NCBI GenBank assembly: GCA_002707145.1
Contig: PAMD01000011.1
Coordinates: forward strand, 14,519-78,518
Length of the DNA: 64,000 nt
Direction of reading: 5' to 3'
From: Flavobacteriales bacterium
Lineage (GTDB): Bacteria > Bacteroidota > Bacteroidia > Flavobacteriales > UBA7430
Position 1 is the first letter of the stretch. Each line of letters opens with the position of its first letter. This document shows, one piece after another, positions 7,577-16,318 of this stretch. Both the position numbers and the translations under genes were made by a program. Under the pieces are notes generated by a model that saw only the letters and a program-made list of their open reading frames with translations, ran no database searches and was not told where the DNA came from.

Positions 7577-9992
7577 ATACATTGGAGAACATACATTTGT
7601 GGGGCAATTAGGACTGGCTTTTATAAGCATTTCCTTTGCAGCTAGTTTACTGGCTTCTTATTCATTTTTTTTAGCCTCAAAAAACAAAGGTCTAGAAAGA
7701 GAATGGCTTCCCCTCGCTCGAGTCTCTTTCCTTGTTCACGGTTTATCCGTATTAGGAATAATTTCATGCATGTTTTTCATGATTTATAATCATTATTTCG
7801 AATACCAATATGTCTGGGAACATTCTTCTCTCAGTCTGCCAATAGAATATATGGTCTCCTGTTTCTGGGAAGGTCAAGAGGGGAGTTTTTTGCTATGGAT
7901 TTTCTGGAACATTTTTGCTGGGGCAGTTCTAATAAAAATATCCAAATCATGGGAAAGCCCCATAATGGCTATTATATCTGCTATCCAAGTCTTCTTGAGT
8001 TCGATGATTTTAGGGATAGAAATTTTTGGAGTAAAACTTGGAACTAGTCCATTCATATTGGTTCGCCAATTAGAAGAAAATATTAGTTTGCCCTGGACTC
8101 TGATGGCTAATTATTTGGAAATCGTGCCACAATTTATGGATGGAAGAGGATTAAACCCTCTGCTCCAGAACTATTGGATGGTTATCCATCCGCCGGTTCT
8201 CTTTCTTGGTTTTTCACTCACAATGATTCCATTTTGTTATGCTCTATCTGGATTATGGAAAAGGCAATACGGCTCATGGATCCGGGAAGCTTTACCCTGG
8301 ACTTATGCTGCAATTATGGTTCTAGGAACTGGAATTCTGATGGGTGGAGCATGGGCATATGAATCATTGTCATTCGGCGGATTTTGGGCATGGGATCCAG
8401 TAGAAAACTCTTCCTTAGTTCCATGGATTATTTTAATTTCTGCTGCACACCTAATGCTCATGTATCGAGCAAAAAAATCTTCTCTTCGCTCTACTTTTGT
8501 TGCTACTTTACTTGCTTTTATTCTAATCGTCTATTCTACATACCTGACTCGAAGTGGAGTCCTGGGAGACACCTCGGTACATGCCTTCGCGGGAGGTCTG
8601 GATTACCAATTATTTGTCTTCTTAATGATCTTTTTGGTCTTGCCTTGGATTCTTTTCTTTAAAAGAATTAAGGAAATTCCAAAATCCAAGATAGAAGAAG
8701 ATATTTCATCTAGGGAATTTTGGATGTTTATTGCTTCGATATTGTTATTTGTTTCGGCTTTTCAAATTACTTGGTTTACTTCATTACCTGTAATAAATAA
8801 AGTCTTTGGCACTCAAATGGCTCCTCCACTAGATTCGATAGATCTTTATAATTCATGGCAGACTCCTCTGGCTATTTTAATAATCTTTCTCATGGGAGGA
8901 GTCCAATTCCTTCGCTATGGAAAAACTGATCTAAAAAAATTCTTTACTCAAATTTCTTTTAGTTTGGTAAGTTCAGCCGCACTTACATTTCTTGTATCGT
9001 ATACTGTAAAAATGTCTCCTCCCCTATATCTCTTTTTACTTTGGGCTACCTTGTTTGCAGCGTTATCAAATTTGGACTATATCAGAACCATCCTTAAAGG
9101 TAAATTAAAGGTTTCTGGTGCCTCAGTAGCACATTTAGGATTTGCCCTAGTTATTATGGGAGCCCTACTCAGTAATGCCAACAAAAATATCATCTCGAAA
9201 AACAAAGAATTTATCGCACAAGACTTTCCGAGCAATGAAAATATTCTCCTAGAGAAAGGAGACACCACTGCAATGGGTAGCTATTTTGTCTGTTACAATT
9301 CTGATACATTAATTGGTATTAATAAAACTTATGAGGTGGAGTATTTTAAACTTGAAGAAAACGGCACTTTTACTTATCAATTTACTCTCTTTCCATTTAT
9401 TCAATTAAATGAAATTATGGGAAATGTTGCTGAGCCCTCTACAGAGCATTTTGCTCTTTTTGATGTATACACACATCTCACATATGCCGATGTAGAAAAG
9501 CACAACGAAGAGGATCCCTATCATCATGAAAGTATTATTAATTTGAAGCAGGGAGATTCTGTAGTATATAGCAAACATTTCTTTTTTCTGGATAGTCTGA
9601 TGGTCAATGCTAATACAAATATAAAAAGTGATAAAGCTTTAGATGTCATGCTAATTGCTAAAATAAAAATGCAAAATATGCAAGGTGATTTTATTTCAGG
9701 GGAAGCTATTTACGCAGTCAAGAATAACGTAGCACAATCATTTCCAGCTTTTTTGAATGATGGAGATTTGAAATATAAATTTCTTTTTAGCGAGGTAAAT
9801 CCTGATGCTGGAAGTATTCAAATTAAGGCATATGAGCATATTGAAAATGACAAACCTTTTATTGTCATGAAAGCTATTATTTTCCCATACATTAATTTAC
9901 TATGGATGGGAATGGTAATAATGGCTTTGGGAACAGGAATGGCAATGATTCAATTATTTAATCAACGAAAGAAATTTCTTGTTCTTGAATAG
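7569..9992 (+). CDS. ccmF: Cytochrome c heme lyase subunit CcmF/CcsA family
   Basis: A membrane protein of 807 residues with roughly fourteen helices. The heme-handling WWD signature is intact (SFGGFWAWDPVENSSLVPW, around residue 275), and the family's early histidine-containing loops are present (NHYFEYQYVWEHSS; WEGQEGSFLLW). A large periplasmic domain (about 540-770) precedes a last helix (LLWMGMVIMALGTGMAMIQLF). It is longer than the E. coli protein of about 650 residues because of that domain. CcmF attaches heme to apocytochrome CXXCH sites. The ATG overlaps the ccmE end by eight bases, and its 3' end overlaps the next gene, so translation is coupled along the operon. Confidence 0.9.
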   Translation: MIEYIGEHTFVGQLGLAFISISFAASLLASYSFFLASKNKGLEREWLPLARVSFLVHGLSVLGIISCMFFMIYNHYFEYQYVWEHSSLSLPIEYMVSCFWEGQEGSFLLWIFWNIFAGAVLIKISKSWESPIMAIISAIQVFLSSMILGIEIFGVKLGTSPFILVRQLEENISLPWTLMANYLEIVPQFMDGRGLNPLLQNYWMVIHPPVLFLGFSLTMIPFCYALSGLWKRQYGSWIREALPWTYAAIMVLGTGILMGGAWAYESLSFGGFWAWDPVENSSLVPWIILISAAHLMLMYRAKKSSLRSTFVATLLAFILIVYSTYLTRSGVLGDTSVHAFAGGLDYQLFVFLMIFLVLPWILFFKRIKEIPKSKIEEDISSREFWMFIASILLFVSAFQITWFTSLPVINKVFGTQMAPPLDSIDLYNSWQTPLAILIIFLMGGVQFLRYGKTDLKKFFTQISFSLVSSAALTFLVSYTVKMSPPLYLFLLWATLFAALSNLDYIRTILKGKLKVSGASVAHLGFALVIMGALLSNANKNIISKNKEFIAQDFPSNENILLEKGDTTAMGSYFVCYNSDTLIGINKTYEVEYFKLEENGTFTYQFTLFPFIQLNEIMGNVAEPSTEHFALFDVYTHLTYADVEKHNEEDPYHHESIINLKQGDSVVYSKHFFFLDSLMVNANTNIKSDKALDVMLIAKIKMQNMQGDFISGEAIYAVKNNVAQSFPAFLNDGDLKYKFLFSEVNPDAGSIQIKAYEHIENDKPFIVMKAIIFPYINLLWMGMVIMALGTGMAMIQLFNQRKKFLVLE

Positions 9993-10758
9993 CAATAGAA
10001 TAAATATCGTCGTTTTGGGTGCCGGAAATCTAGCATGGCACTTATCAGAAGAGTTTCAAAAAAAAGGTCAAAATATTCTTCAAATATATAATCGCACTGA
10101 AAAAAAAGCAGAAGCTTTATCCAAAATACTACAATGTGATTTCACCTCTAAACTTGAAAACATAAATCGCAATGCTGATCTTTACATACTATGCATAAGC
10201 GACAAATCTATTGCCGAAATTGCCAATTCATTACCCATAGAAAACAATCTTGTTGTCCACACATCTGGTGCGGTCCACCAAGATTTAATTCCCCAAGATC
10301 GGCGAGGAGTTTTTTACCCACTTCAAACTTTTTCTAAAGGCAAAGAAATTGATTTTAAGGGCATTCCTTTTTGTGTGGAGGCAAATCACGAAAATGACAA
10401 AAAAACTCTAATTAAACTTGCAAAGACTCTTAGTATTAGCGTACATGAAATAAGTTCTGAGCAAAGAAAAACTCTTCATCTAGCTGCGGTTTTTGCTAAC
10501 AATTTTAGTAATTACATGTATTCTATCTCTGAAGAAATATTAAGTGTAGATAATATTTCTTTTGATATACTTAAACCTCTAATTTTAGAGACGGCTAATA
10601 AAATTATTTACCATTCTCCAAAAGAATCTCAAACTGGTCCGGCAATCAGAGACGACCAAACAAGTATTGACACTCACCTGAATGATTTGAATAATGGAAA
10701 TTATTACGATATTTATAAAATGCTTACTGAAAAATTAAGAGCTGAAAATAAAAAATGA
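9979..10758 (+). CDS. Rossmann-fold protein with C-terminal DUF2520 domain
   Basis: An NAD(P)-binding oxidoreductase-like protein of about 259 residues. The N-terminal Rossmann motif NIVVLGAGNLAWHLSEEF lies right at the start; the C-terminal half (from about FCVEANHENDKKTL through QRKTLHLAAVFANNFSNYM and KESQTGPAIRDDQTSIDTHL) is the DUF2520 domain. No ATG is available: TTG at 9979 or 9985 must be used, giving a 14- or 8-base overlap with ccmF, so coupling is likely. It overlaps the following phosphatase gene by ATGA. In Bacteroidota this gene normally sits before the KdsC-type phosphatase; the reaction is unknown. Confidence 0.82.
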   Translation: MFLNSNRINIVVLGAGNLAWHLSEEFQKKGQNILQIYNRTEKKAEALSKILQCDFTSKLENINRNADLYILCISDKSIAEIANSLPIENNLVVHTSGAVHQDLIPQDRRGVFYPLQTFSKGKEIDFKGIPFCVEANHENDKKTLIKLAKTLSISVHEISSEQRKTLHLAAVFANNFSNYMYSISEEILSVDNISFDILKPLILETANKIIYHSPKESQTGPAIRDDQTSIDTHLNDLNNGNYYDIYKMLTEKLRAENKK

Positions 10759-11276
10759 ATTACAAAGTTAAACTCAAAAAAATTAAAGCTTTTGTTTTTG
10801 ATTGCGATGGAGTGTTGACCGACGGAAGTATTACACTTCTTCCGGGTGGAGAGCAGGTAAGAAAAATGAGTACTCGCGACGGATATGCGATGCAGTTAGC
10901 CGTAAAGAAATCTTATATTGTAGCGCTTATTACTGGAGGAAATTCCTCATCAGTAAAAGATAGAATGAATAAGCTTGGTATTCACGATGTATACATGGCT
11001 TGTGCAGATAAAGTTATGGCTCTACAAGAACTTATTGACCTGTACGGTCTAGATCCTGATCATATTTTATATATGGGCGATGACTTACCTGATTTCGATG
11101 TCTTGAAAAAAGTAGGACTTCCTACATGCCCTGATGATGCTGTTCAAGAAATAAAAAACATCTCGGAATATATCTCATACAAAAAAGGTGGGCAAGGGTG
11201 TGCGAGAGACGTTATTGAACAGACCTTAAAAATACAAGGTCATTGGCATAAGGAAAGCTCAATTAAATCTATATAA
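10755..11276 (+). CDS. kdsC: KdsC-type HAD phosphatase (3-deoxy-D-manno-octulosonate 8-phosphate phosphatase family)
   Basis: A small cap-less HAD phosphatase of 173 residues. Motif I is DCDGVLTDGSI (nucleophile Asp and general acid Asp), motif II is in LITGGNS, the lysine motif is near CADKVMAL and motif IV is YMGDDLPDFDVL. These features and the length match KdsC/YrbI proteins, which remove phosphate from Kdo-8-phosphate on the way to the LPS inner core. The start ATG overlaps the stop of the DUF2520 gene. Substrate assignment is from family resemblance only; related HAD-IIIC proteins can act on other nine-carbon sugar acids. Confidence 0.83.
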   Translation: MNYKVKLKKIKAFVFDCDGVLTDGSITLLPGGEQVRKMSTRDGYAMQLAVKKSYIVALITGGNSSSVKDRMNKLGIHDVYMACADKVMALQELIDLYGLDPDHILYMGDDLPDFDVLKKVGLPTCPDDAVQEIKNISEYISYKKGGQGCARDVIEQTLKIQGHWHKESSIKSI

Positions 11277-11300
11277 ATTAGTCAGCTAAGTGTATAGATA

Positions 11301-12188
11301 ATGAAATATTTAAAACTTATCCGAATTGAAAACTTACTGGTCATGGCACTGATACAGTTCTTGATAAGATATAGTTTAATCATCCCAGTTTATGGAAAAT
11401 TTAATGTATTAGGGGATCTACAATTTAGCCTTCTTCTAGCTAGTATTCTAATGATTGCAGCTGGAGGCTACGTAATCAACGATTATTTTGACATTCAAGT
11501 GGATACTGAAAATGAAAAAGCATTAGTGGGCAGAAGTATTTTAAGAAGGATAGCGCTATTGATTCATATGATTTTAACTACTTCGGGGGTCATATTAGGA
11601 TTTATAATTGCATCAAATGTAGGATCAATCGGATTAGGTATCATTTTGGTCTTCTCGGCATACTTACTATGGGAATATAATTTAAGACTCCAAAAAAAAG
11701 GCATAGTAAGAAATTTAATTGTCGCACTATTATCTGCAATTTTTGTGGCGGCTATTCCCGCATTTGAAATATATCCCAAATACCAAATTGAAGAAAGCCA
11801 ATACACACTAATTCTAATATTTATATATGCATTCTTTGCATTTATTTGCAGTTTAATGCATGAAATCATCAAAGATTTTATTAGCATGGAAGCAGATAAA
11901 AAATTTAAAAAGCGCTCTTTACCTAATCAATGGGGCATTGAAAAAACAAAAGAGTTTGTCAAATGGCTCTCAATTACATCGATTTGCGTTATCATATCAA
12001 TTATCTTTTCAAAATTTAATACGCAGATACATGTGCTTATATATGCTTTTTCCCTGCTTATACTCCCCCTTTTTATTCTGAATATTTTGATCTACAAAGC
12101 TAAAAAAGTGGAAGATTATACAAGAATATCAAAACTAAATAAATTTATTATTGGTGCTGGAATATCTAGTATTTACTTCTTTATCTGA
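11301..12188 (+). CDS. UbiA-family prenyltransferase (geranylgeranylglycerol-phosphate geranylgeranyltransferase-like)
   Basis: A membrane prenyltransferase of 295 residues with about nine helices. Both Asp-rich motifs are intact: GGYVINDYFDIQVD in the first cytosolic loop and HEIIKDFISMEAD, followed by KKRSLPNQWG, in the second. In Bacteroidota this position, between a KdsC-type phosphatase and Maf, usually holds a gene annotated as geranylgeranylglycerol-phosphate geranylgeranyltransferase, but the true acceptor in these bacteria is uncertain. It lies 24 bases after the phosphatase and 16 before maf, so it belongs to the same transcription unit. Confidence 0.82.
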   Translation: MKYLKLIRIENLLVMALIQFLIRYSLIIPVYGKFNVLGDLQFSLLLASILMIAAGGYVINDYFDIQVDTENEKALVGRSILRRIALLIHMILTTSGVILGFIIASNVGSIGLGIILVFSAYLLWEYNLRLQKKGIVRNLIVALLSAIFVAAIPAFEIYPKYQIEESQYTLILIFIYAFFAFICSLMHEIIKDFISMEADKKFKKRSLPNQWGIEKTKEFVKWLSITSICVIISIIFSKFNTQIHVLIYAFSLLILPLFILNILIYKAKKVEDYTRISKLNKFIIGAGISSIYFFI

Positions 12189-12204
12189 TTTATAGGACCT
12201 AATT

Positions 12205-12768
12205 GTGATAAATATTATACTTGCTTCAAAATCTCCTCGAAGAAAAGAATTACTAGAACTCCTAGATATTCCTTTTTCTATTGAGGTTCGTGAAATAGAG
12301 GAAATATTCTCAAAAGATCTAGAGCTCGAGAAAGTTGCTGAATATTTAGCAAAACTCAAAGCAAGTGTATACGATTCTGTGCAAAAAAACCAAGTAGTGA
12401 TTACTGCAGATACAGTTGTATTGTATAAGGGTAAAATTCTTGGGAAACCAAAAAATCTTTCAGAAGCAAAGAAAATGCTGTACTCCTTATCTAATTCTAG
12501 CCATCAAGTTATTACTGGAGTTTGCATCAAATCCAGTGAAAAGATAATTTCTTTCTCCAGTAGCACAACAGTACATTTTAAAAAATTAAGCGAAAAAGAA
12601 ATCAATTATTATGTGGAGAGTTACAAACCATACGATAAAGCTGGAAGCTATGGAATTCAAGAATGGATTGGAGCTATTGGAATAACTAAAATAGAAGGCT
12701 CATATTTCAATGTAGTCGGACTTCCAGTTCAAGAACTCTATAAGCAACTCTCAGAACACTTTTTATAA
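12205..12768 (+). CDS. maf: Maf-like nucleotide pyrophosphatase
   Basis: A 187-residue member of the Maf/HAM1-like superfamily, which hydrolyses non-canonical or canonical nucleoside triphosphates (dTTP/UTP type) and was first linked to septum formation. The N-terminal signature IILASKSPRRKELLELL, the ITADTVV loop (catalytic Asp), the GKPK motif and YDKAGSYGIQ are all visible. The start is a GTG at 12205, giving V/MINIILASKSPRR, since no ATG lies close enough. It follows the UbiA gene by 16 bases in the same operon. Confidence 0.9.
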   Translation: MINIILASKSPRRKELLELLDIPFSIEVREIEEIFSKDLELEKVAEYLAKLKASVYDSVQKNQVVITADTVVLYKGKILGKPKNLSEAKKMLYSLSNSSHQVITGVCIKSSEKIISFSSSTTVHFKKLSEKEINYYVESYKPYDKAGSYGIQEWIGAIGITKIEGSYFNVVGLPVQELYKQLSEHFL

Positions 12769-12801
12769 TTAATTTCAAATTGACTCAACCTTTCTACAAA
12801 C

Positions 12802-13950
12802 ATGACATTCAAATCTATTGGTCTATCCGATTCAATCATAGAAGTTTTAGAAAATCAAAACTTTACAAAAACTTATCCTATTCAGGAAAAAGCTATTCCA
12901 GAAATACTGAGAGGGAAAGATATAATGGGAATTGCAATGACAGGAACCGGCAAGACAGCCAGCTATGCGTTTCCTATCATTCATCAGCTTCAAAAAAATA
13001 GGGAGACTTTTAAGAATAGACATGTCCCTGTCTTGGTTTTGGTCCCAACAAGGGAACTGGCGGAACAAATCAAAGATGTATTTCAAAAATTAACTTCTCA
13101 TCTACCGGAGAAGTTTAAAATTCAAGCAGTATATGGAGGGGTCTCAATAAATCCTCAGATGAAATCAATGAATCACACCTCTGTTTTAGTATCAACCCCG
13201 GGAAGACTCATCGACCTAATAGAATCCAAAGCATTACATTTAAATTCTCTTCGAACTTTAGTTTTAGATGAGGCCGACAAAATACTGAGTATGGGATTTA
13301 AAGTAGAAATGGACCGCATATTAAAAGAGGTGCCAGTAAAATGCCAACACCTTTTATTTTCTGCAACATTGAGCCCTGAAATTAAGGCTATAAAATTATT
13401 TAATCTGCGAGATCCTTTAATAATTGAAATAAAAGAAGCTACTGAAACTATTCGTTTAATAAGTCAGTTAGGCTATTGGATCCCAGAGGTAAAAAAAGGA
13501 CCATTATTGAGGTATATACTCAATAAAGAATATGATAAGAAGGTACTTATTTTTACCTCTTCCACATACAAAGCTGATAATGTTGCCGATAAACTTCATA
13601 AAAATGGCATTGATGCTTCCGCAATTCATAGTAAAAAAAGTCAGTCTGCTAGATTAGAAGCTTTAGCCAGATTTAAATCCGGGAGTTTGAAGGTGATTGT
13701 TGCAACGGACCTACTTGCCAGAGGAATAGATGTGGAACAACTTCCTCTAGTAATTAATTATGAGCTTCCTAGGTCTCCTAAAGACTATGTTCACCGTATT
13801 GGTAGAACTGGAAGAGCTGAATCTATTGGGAAAGCTATCTCTTTAATCAGTCCCGAGGAAAAACATCATTTTAAAATTATCCAGAAAAAAATGAAAAAAT
13901 GGGTAGATATGGTCGATGGTGAAAATATCGACCTTCATAACTATAAATAA
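12802..13950 (+). CDS. DEAD-box RNA helicase
   Basis: An ATP-dependent RNA helicase core of 382 residues with little C-terminal extension. Motifs in order: N-terminal F and Q motif (MTFKSIGLSD ... YPIQEKAIPEIL), Walker A AMTGTGKTAS, PTRELA, STPGRL, DEAD, SATLS, the second RecA domain with ATDLLARGIDVEQL and HRIGRTGRA. It is shorter than RhlE/CsdA-type helicases, which have basic tails. It follows maf by 33 bases and probably closes the plus-strand operon. Likely roles are ribosome assembly or RNA turnover; the specific target cannot be told. Confidence 0.92.
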   Translation: MTFKSIGLSDSIIEVLENQNFTKTYPIQEKAIPEILRGKDIMGIAMTGTGKTASYAFPIIHQLQKNRETFKNRHVPVLVLVPTRELAEQIKDVFQKLTSHLPEKFKIQAVYGGVSINPQMKSMNHTSVLVSTPGRLIDLIESKALHLNSLRTLVLDEADKILSMGFKVEMDRILKEVPVKCQHLLFSATLSPEIKAIKLFNLRDPLIIEIKEATETIRLISQLGYWIPEVKKGPLLRYILNKEYDKKVLIFTSSTYKADNVADKLHKNGIDASAIHSKKSQSARLEALARFKSGSLKVIVATDLLARGIDVEQLPLVINYELPRSPKDYVHRIGRTGRAESIGKAISLISPEEKHHFKIIQKKMKKWVDMVDGENIDLHNYK

Positions 13951-13970
13951 TCATAAAGAGAGAAGAAGTG

Positions 13971-13978
13971 TATATTTG
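13971..13978 (+). promoter_or_regulatory. -7 promoter element (TATATTTG)
   Basis: A perfect TAnnTTTG match 28 bases before the start codon of the acidic orphan gene at 14007. No clear -33 TTTG is seen. It suggests that this gene has its own promoter separate from the helicase upstream. Confidence 0.5.
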
Positions 13979-14006
13979 AAAATCTTGTTAAATTAAAAAT
14001 ATCATA

Positions 14007-14390
14007 ATGAGCCTAAAAGTTGTAGGATTTCAAAGTATTGGAGTTACGTATGAAGAAGATTATAATGAAATGGAGGATTGGATTATCATTTACCATCAAA
14101 ACTTTAAGCTAAGTAATGGAGCTTATATTACTATGAAGATCATAGAAAATAATTATGGTGATAAAATGAATGGAGATGAATTTAAATTTTATTATCTCGT
14201 AGAAGAGACGTTAAATCAAAAATCAAATAAATCATCTTCTTGGAAAGATAATTTAGTCAGTGGTGAAGAAATTGACGTGATTGAAGACTTTTGGCCTTCA
14301 TTTTGTGATCAATATTGCGATGAACTTCAATTAAAAGACGAGGGTATGAGAGAGGGATTAAATGAAGAAGATATAGATGAGATGATATGA
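14007..14390 (+). CDS. Acidic hypothetical protein
   Basis: A 127-residue soluble protein I do not recognise. It has no signal peptide or membrane segment. The first half looks like a small beta-rich fold (VVGFQSIGVTYEED, WIIIYHQNFKLSNGAYITMKIIE, FKFYYLVEETL); the C-terminal third is strongly acidic and helical (EEIDVIEDFWPSF, LKDEGMREGLNEEDIDEMI). Codon use resembles its neighbours, a perfect -7 element lies upstream, and the frame is free of stops across its length, so I regard it as a real gene. No function can be given. Confidence 0.7.
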   Translation: MSLKVVGFQSIGVTYEEDYNEMEDWIIIYHQNFKLSNGAYITMKIIENNYGDKMNGDEFKFYYLVEETLNQKSNKSSSWKDNLVSGEEIDVIEDFWPSFCDQYCDELQLKDEGMREGLNEEDIDEMI

Positions 14391-14571
14391 TAAAGTAAAT
14401 TAAAAAAAATTACAGACGAGTTTAGATAACAAAAAATATTTTGGCCTAATCTTTATTTATATAGCTGGTTTAATTGCTATGTTATGTGTAATTCGACAAA
14501 CAAATAACCAGTATATTTAACTAATTTTTTCCGGTAAAAAATAATATTTTAGTAAAAAATGAGATTTGAAA

Positions 14572-15309
14572 ATGTACTTACAAAAAAAATATTTAGACTT
14601 AATATTAATAGGAGTTATTCTTTTATTAACTCAATCGTGTAACAAATCTAAAATAATCATTCTATCTAAGGCATCTCAGAACTATATTGACTGGATTTAT
14701 AATAAGAATACAATCATTTTAGATGCATATTCCATTTCAAATATTGATAGTATTCTGACAATTGCTGATGGCATTATAATTACTGGAGGAGAAGACATTA
14801 ACCCCTTAATTTATAACGATACCCTAAATCTAAAAGTGTGTGGTGAAATCAATCACAGAAGAGATACCTTAGAAAAAAAACTATTTGATTATGCACTTGA
14901 AAATAAAACCCCATTAATTGGAGTTTGTCGTGGAATGCAAATGATTAATGTGGCATATGGAGGAAGCCTTTATGGAGATATCCCATCAGAAATTGGCACT
15001 GAAGTTATTCATAGAAATAAAGGTGAAGTTATGCATGAAATTACATTAACAGAGCCTTGTCCTCTTATTTTTCCGGATGGACAAGATACTTTTATGGTAA
15101 ATTCCTGGCACCACCAGGGATTAAAAGATATACCTAACGAAATTCATGTAGTAGCAAGATCCTTTGATGGACTCCCTGAAGCCATTTATATGGATGATGA
15201 AATTCATCCTTTCATGATTGCTGTTCAATTCCACCCTGAGAGACTTGGTTCTGAAAATTCTATTCATCAAACAATGAGAGAAAATTTCTTCAAGGCAATG
15301 TATAAATGA
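14572..15309 (+). CDS. Exported class I glutamine amidotransferase-fold hydrolase (peptidase C26-like), probable lipoprotein
   Basis: A protein of 245 residues with the class I amidotransferase fold. Catalytic residues are visible: nucleophile Cys in LIGVCRGMQM and the His-Glu pair in VQFHPERLG. The pattern GEDINP ... RRDTLEKKLFDYAL ... IGVCRGMQ is that of gamma-glutamyl-gamma-aminobutyrate hydrolase/PuuD-type enzymes (peptidase C26). The N-terminus (KKYLDLILIGVILLLTQSC) is a signal peptide with a relaxed lipobox, which would place the enzyme outside the cytoplasm; this is unusual, since PuuD is cytosolic. I chose the ATG at 14572; a TTG at 14566 is the alternative. It stands alone between an orphan gene and a convergent operon. 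The substrate is unknown. Confidence 0.82.
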   Translation: MYLQKKYLDLILIGVILLLTQSCNKSKIIILSKASQNYIDWIYNKNTIILDAYSISNIDSILTIADGIIITGGEDINPLIYNDTLNLKVCGEINHRRDTLEKKLFDYALENKTPLIGVCRGMQMINVAYGGSLYGDIPSEIGTEVIHRNKGEVMHEITLTEPCPLIFPDGQDTFMVNSWHHQGLKDIPNEIHVVARSFDGLPEAIYMDDEIHPFMIAVQFHPERLGSENSIHQTMRENFFKAMYK

Positions 15310-15460
15310 GAAAAATAGAAATTTTCCCAATTAAAAAATTTCTAAAAATTAAATCCAAAATACTTCTTTAATGCTCGATTGTTGGTTGCCTTAAATTTGA
15401 TTTTTCTCATTAAAAATCAAAGCAAGACAAAAGTATTTAGTAATTTGAAAAACTGAAAGA

Positions 15461-16318
15461 TTATTTTTTAGGAACAAAAATTGATCTGGCCTGATTATAA
15501 GCTGATTCAAATGCAAAAGAATTCAATCCTGTGATTTCATTGTTCTCGTGCAAAAACGAAATCAATTTTTCTGTAGGTATATTTCCTGTGAGTTCATTTT
15601 TTGCCATTGGACACCCCCCATATCCTTGAATAGCTGTATCGAAACGAATACATCCCGACTGGTATGCTGCCAAGACTTTGCCTTTCCATGTGTCAGGAGT
15701 CGTATGGAGATGTGCACCAAAGGTAATATTTTCGAAGCTTGGAATAAGAGTCGAAAATAAAGGCGAAATAGTTTTTTTAGTAGAAACGCCAATGGTATCA
15801 GATAAAGCTATAGTTTTCACACCCATATCAACGAGTAGTTCAGCTTGTTTTGCTACAATACTAGGATCCCATTCTTCACCGTAGGGATTGCCAAATGCCA
15901 TGGATAAATACACAACTAGATCCTTATTTTTACGTAGACAAAGTTCCTGAATTTCTTCTACCAATACCAAGGATTGTGGTATAGATAGATTTGTATTTCT
16001 TTTTTGAAAAATATCTGAGACAGAAAAAGGGTAACCTAGACATTGTATCTCGTCAAAGTATGTGGCATCAACTGCTCCCCTTATATTGGCAACAATAGCC
16101 AATAATTTAGTATCGTTTTGGGCTATGTTCAATTGGCTGAGAACTTCTGCGGTATCTCGCAATTGAGGAATAGCTTTTGTAGAAACAAAAGAACCAAAAT
16201 CTATGGTATCAAAACCCACTTTTAAAAGCGAATTAATATAATCTACTTTTTTTTTGGTGGGAATAAATTCTTTAATGCCTTGCATTGCATCTCGAGGGCA
16301 TTCTACAACTTGTATCAT
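15461..16318 (-). CDS. Hydroxymethylglutaryl-CoA lyase family protein
   Basis: A TIM-barrel lyase of 285 residues related to HMG-CoA lyase, which cleaves HMG-CoA into acetoacetate and acetyl-CoA at the end of leucine breakdown. Seen: the N-terminal metal-binding motif ECPRDAMQG with the catalytic Arg-Asp pair, SDTIG, the metal histidines in GAHLHTTPD, and the mobile loop YGGCPMAKNELTGNIPTE, which carries the conserved Cys. The usual VGPRDGLQ reads VECPRDAMQ here, so it is a diverged member. Its ATG overlaps the stop of the PorE-like gene (ATGA), so the two are co-translated. Close relatives acting on other acyl-CoAs cannot be excluded. Confidence 0.85.
   Translation of the reverse strand: MIQVVECPRDAMQGIKEFIPTKKKVDYINSLLKVGFDTIDFGSFVSTKAIPQLRDTAEVLSQLNIAQNDTKLLAIVANIRGAVDATYFDEIQCLGYPFSVSDIFQKRNTNLSIPQSLVLVEEIQELCLRKNKDLVVYLSMAFGNPYGEEWDPSIVAKQAELLVDMGVKTIALSDTIGVSTKKTISPLFSTLIPSFENITFGAHLHTTPDTWKGKVLAAYQSGCIRFDTAIQGYGGCPMAKNELTGNIPTEKLISFLHENNEITGLNSFAFESAYNQARSIFVPKK

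Noticed and set aside
14404..14520. An open frame encoding a membrane-helix-like peptide (KYFGLIFIYIAGLIAMLCVIRQ) between two plus-strand genes
   Set aside because: It has no ATG, GTG or TTG before the helix; the only ATG lies inside it. It may be a gene remnant, but there is not enough to call it.
15316..15344. A 10-bp AT-rich inverted repeat between the C26-like gene and the lyase gene, possibly a terminator
   Set aside because: The stem has only one G-C pair in each arm and a nine-base loop; too weak to call.
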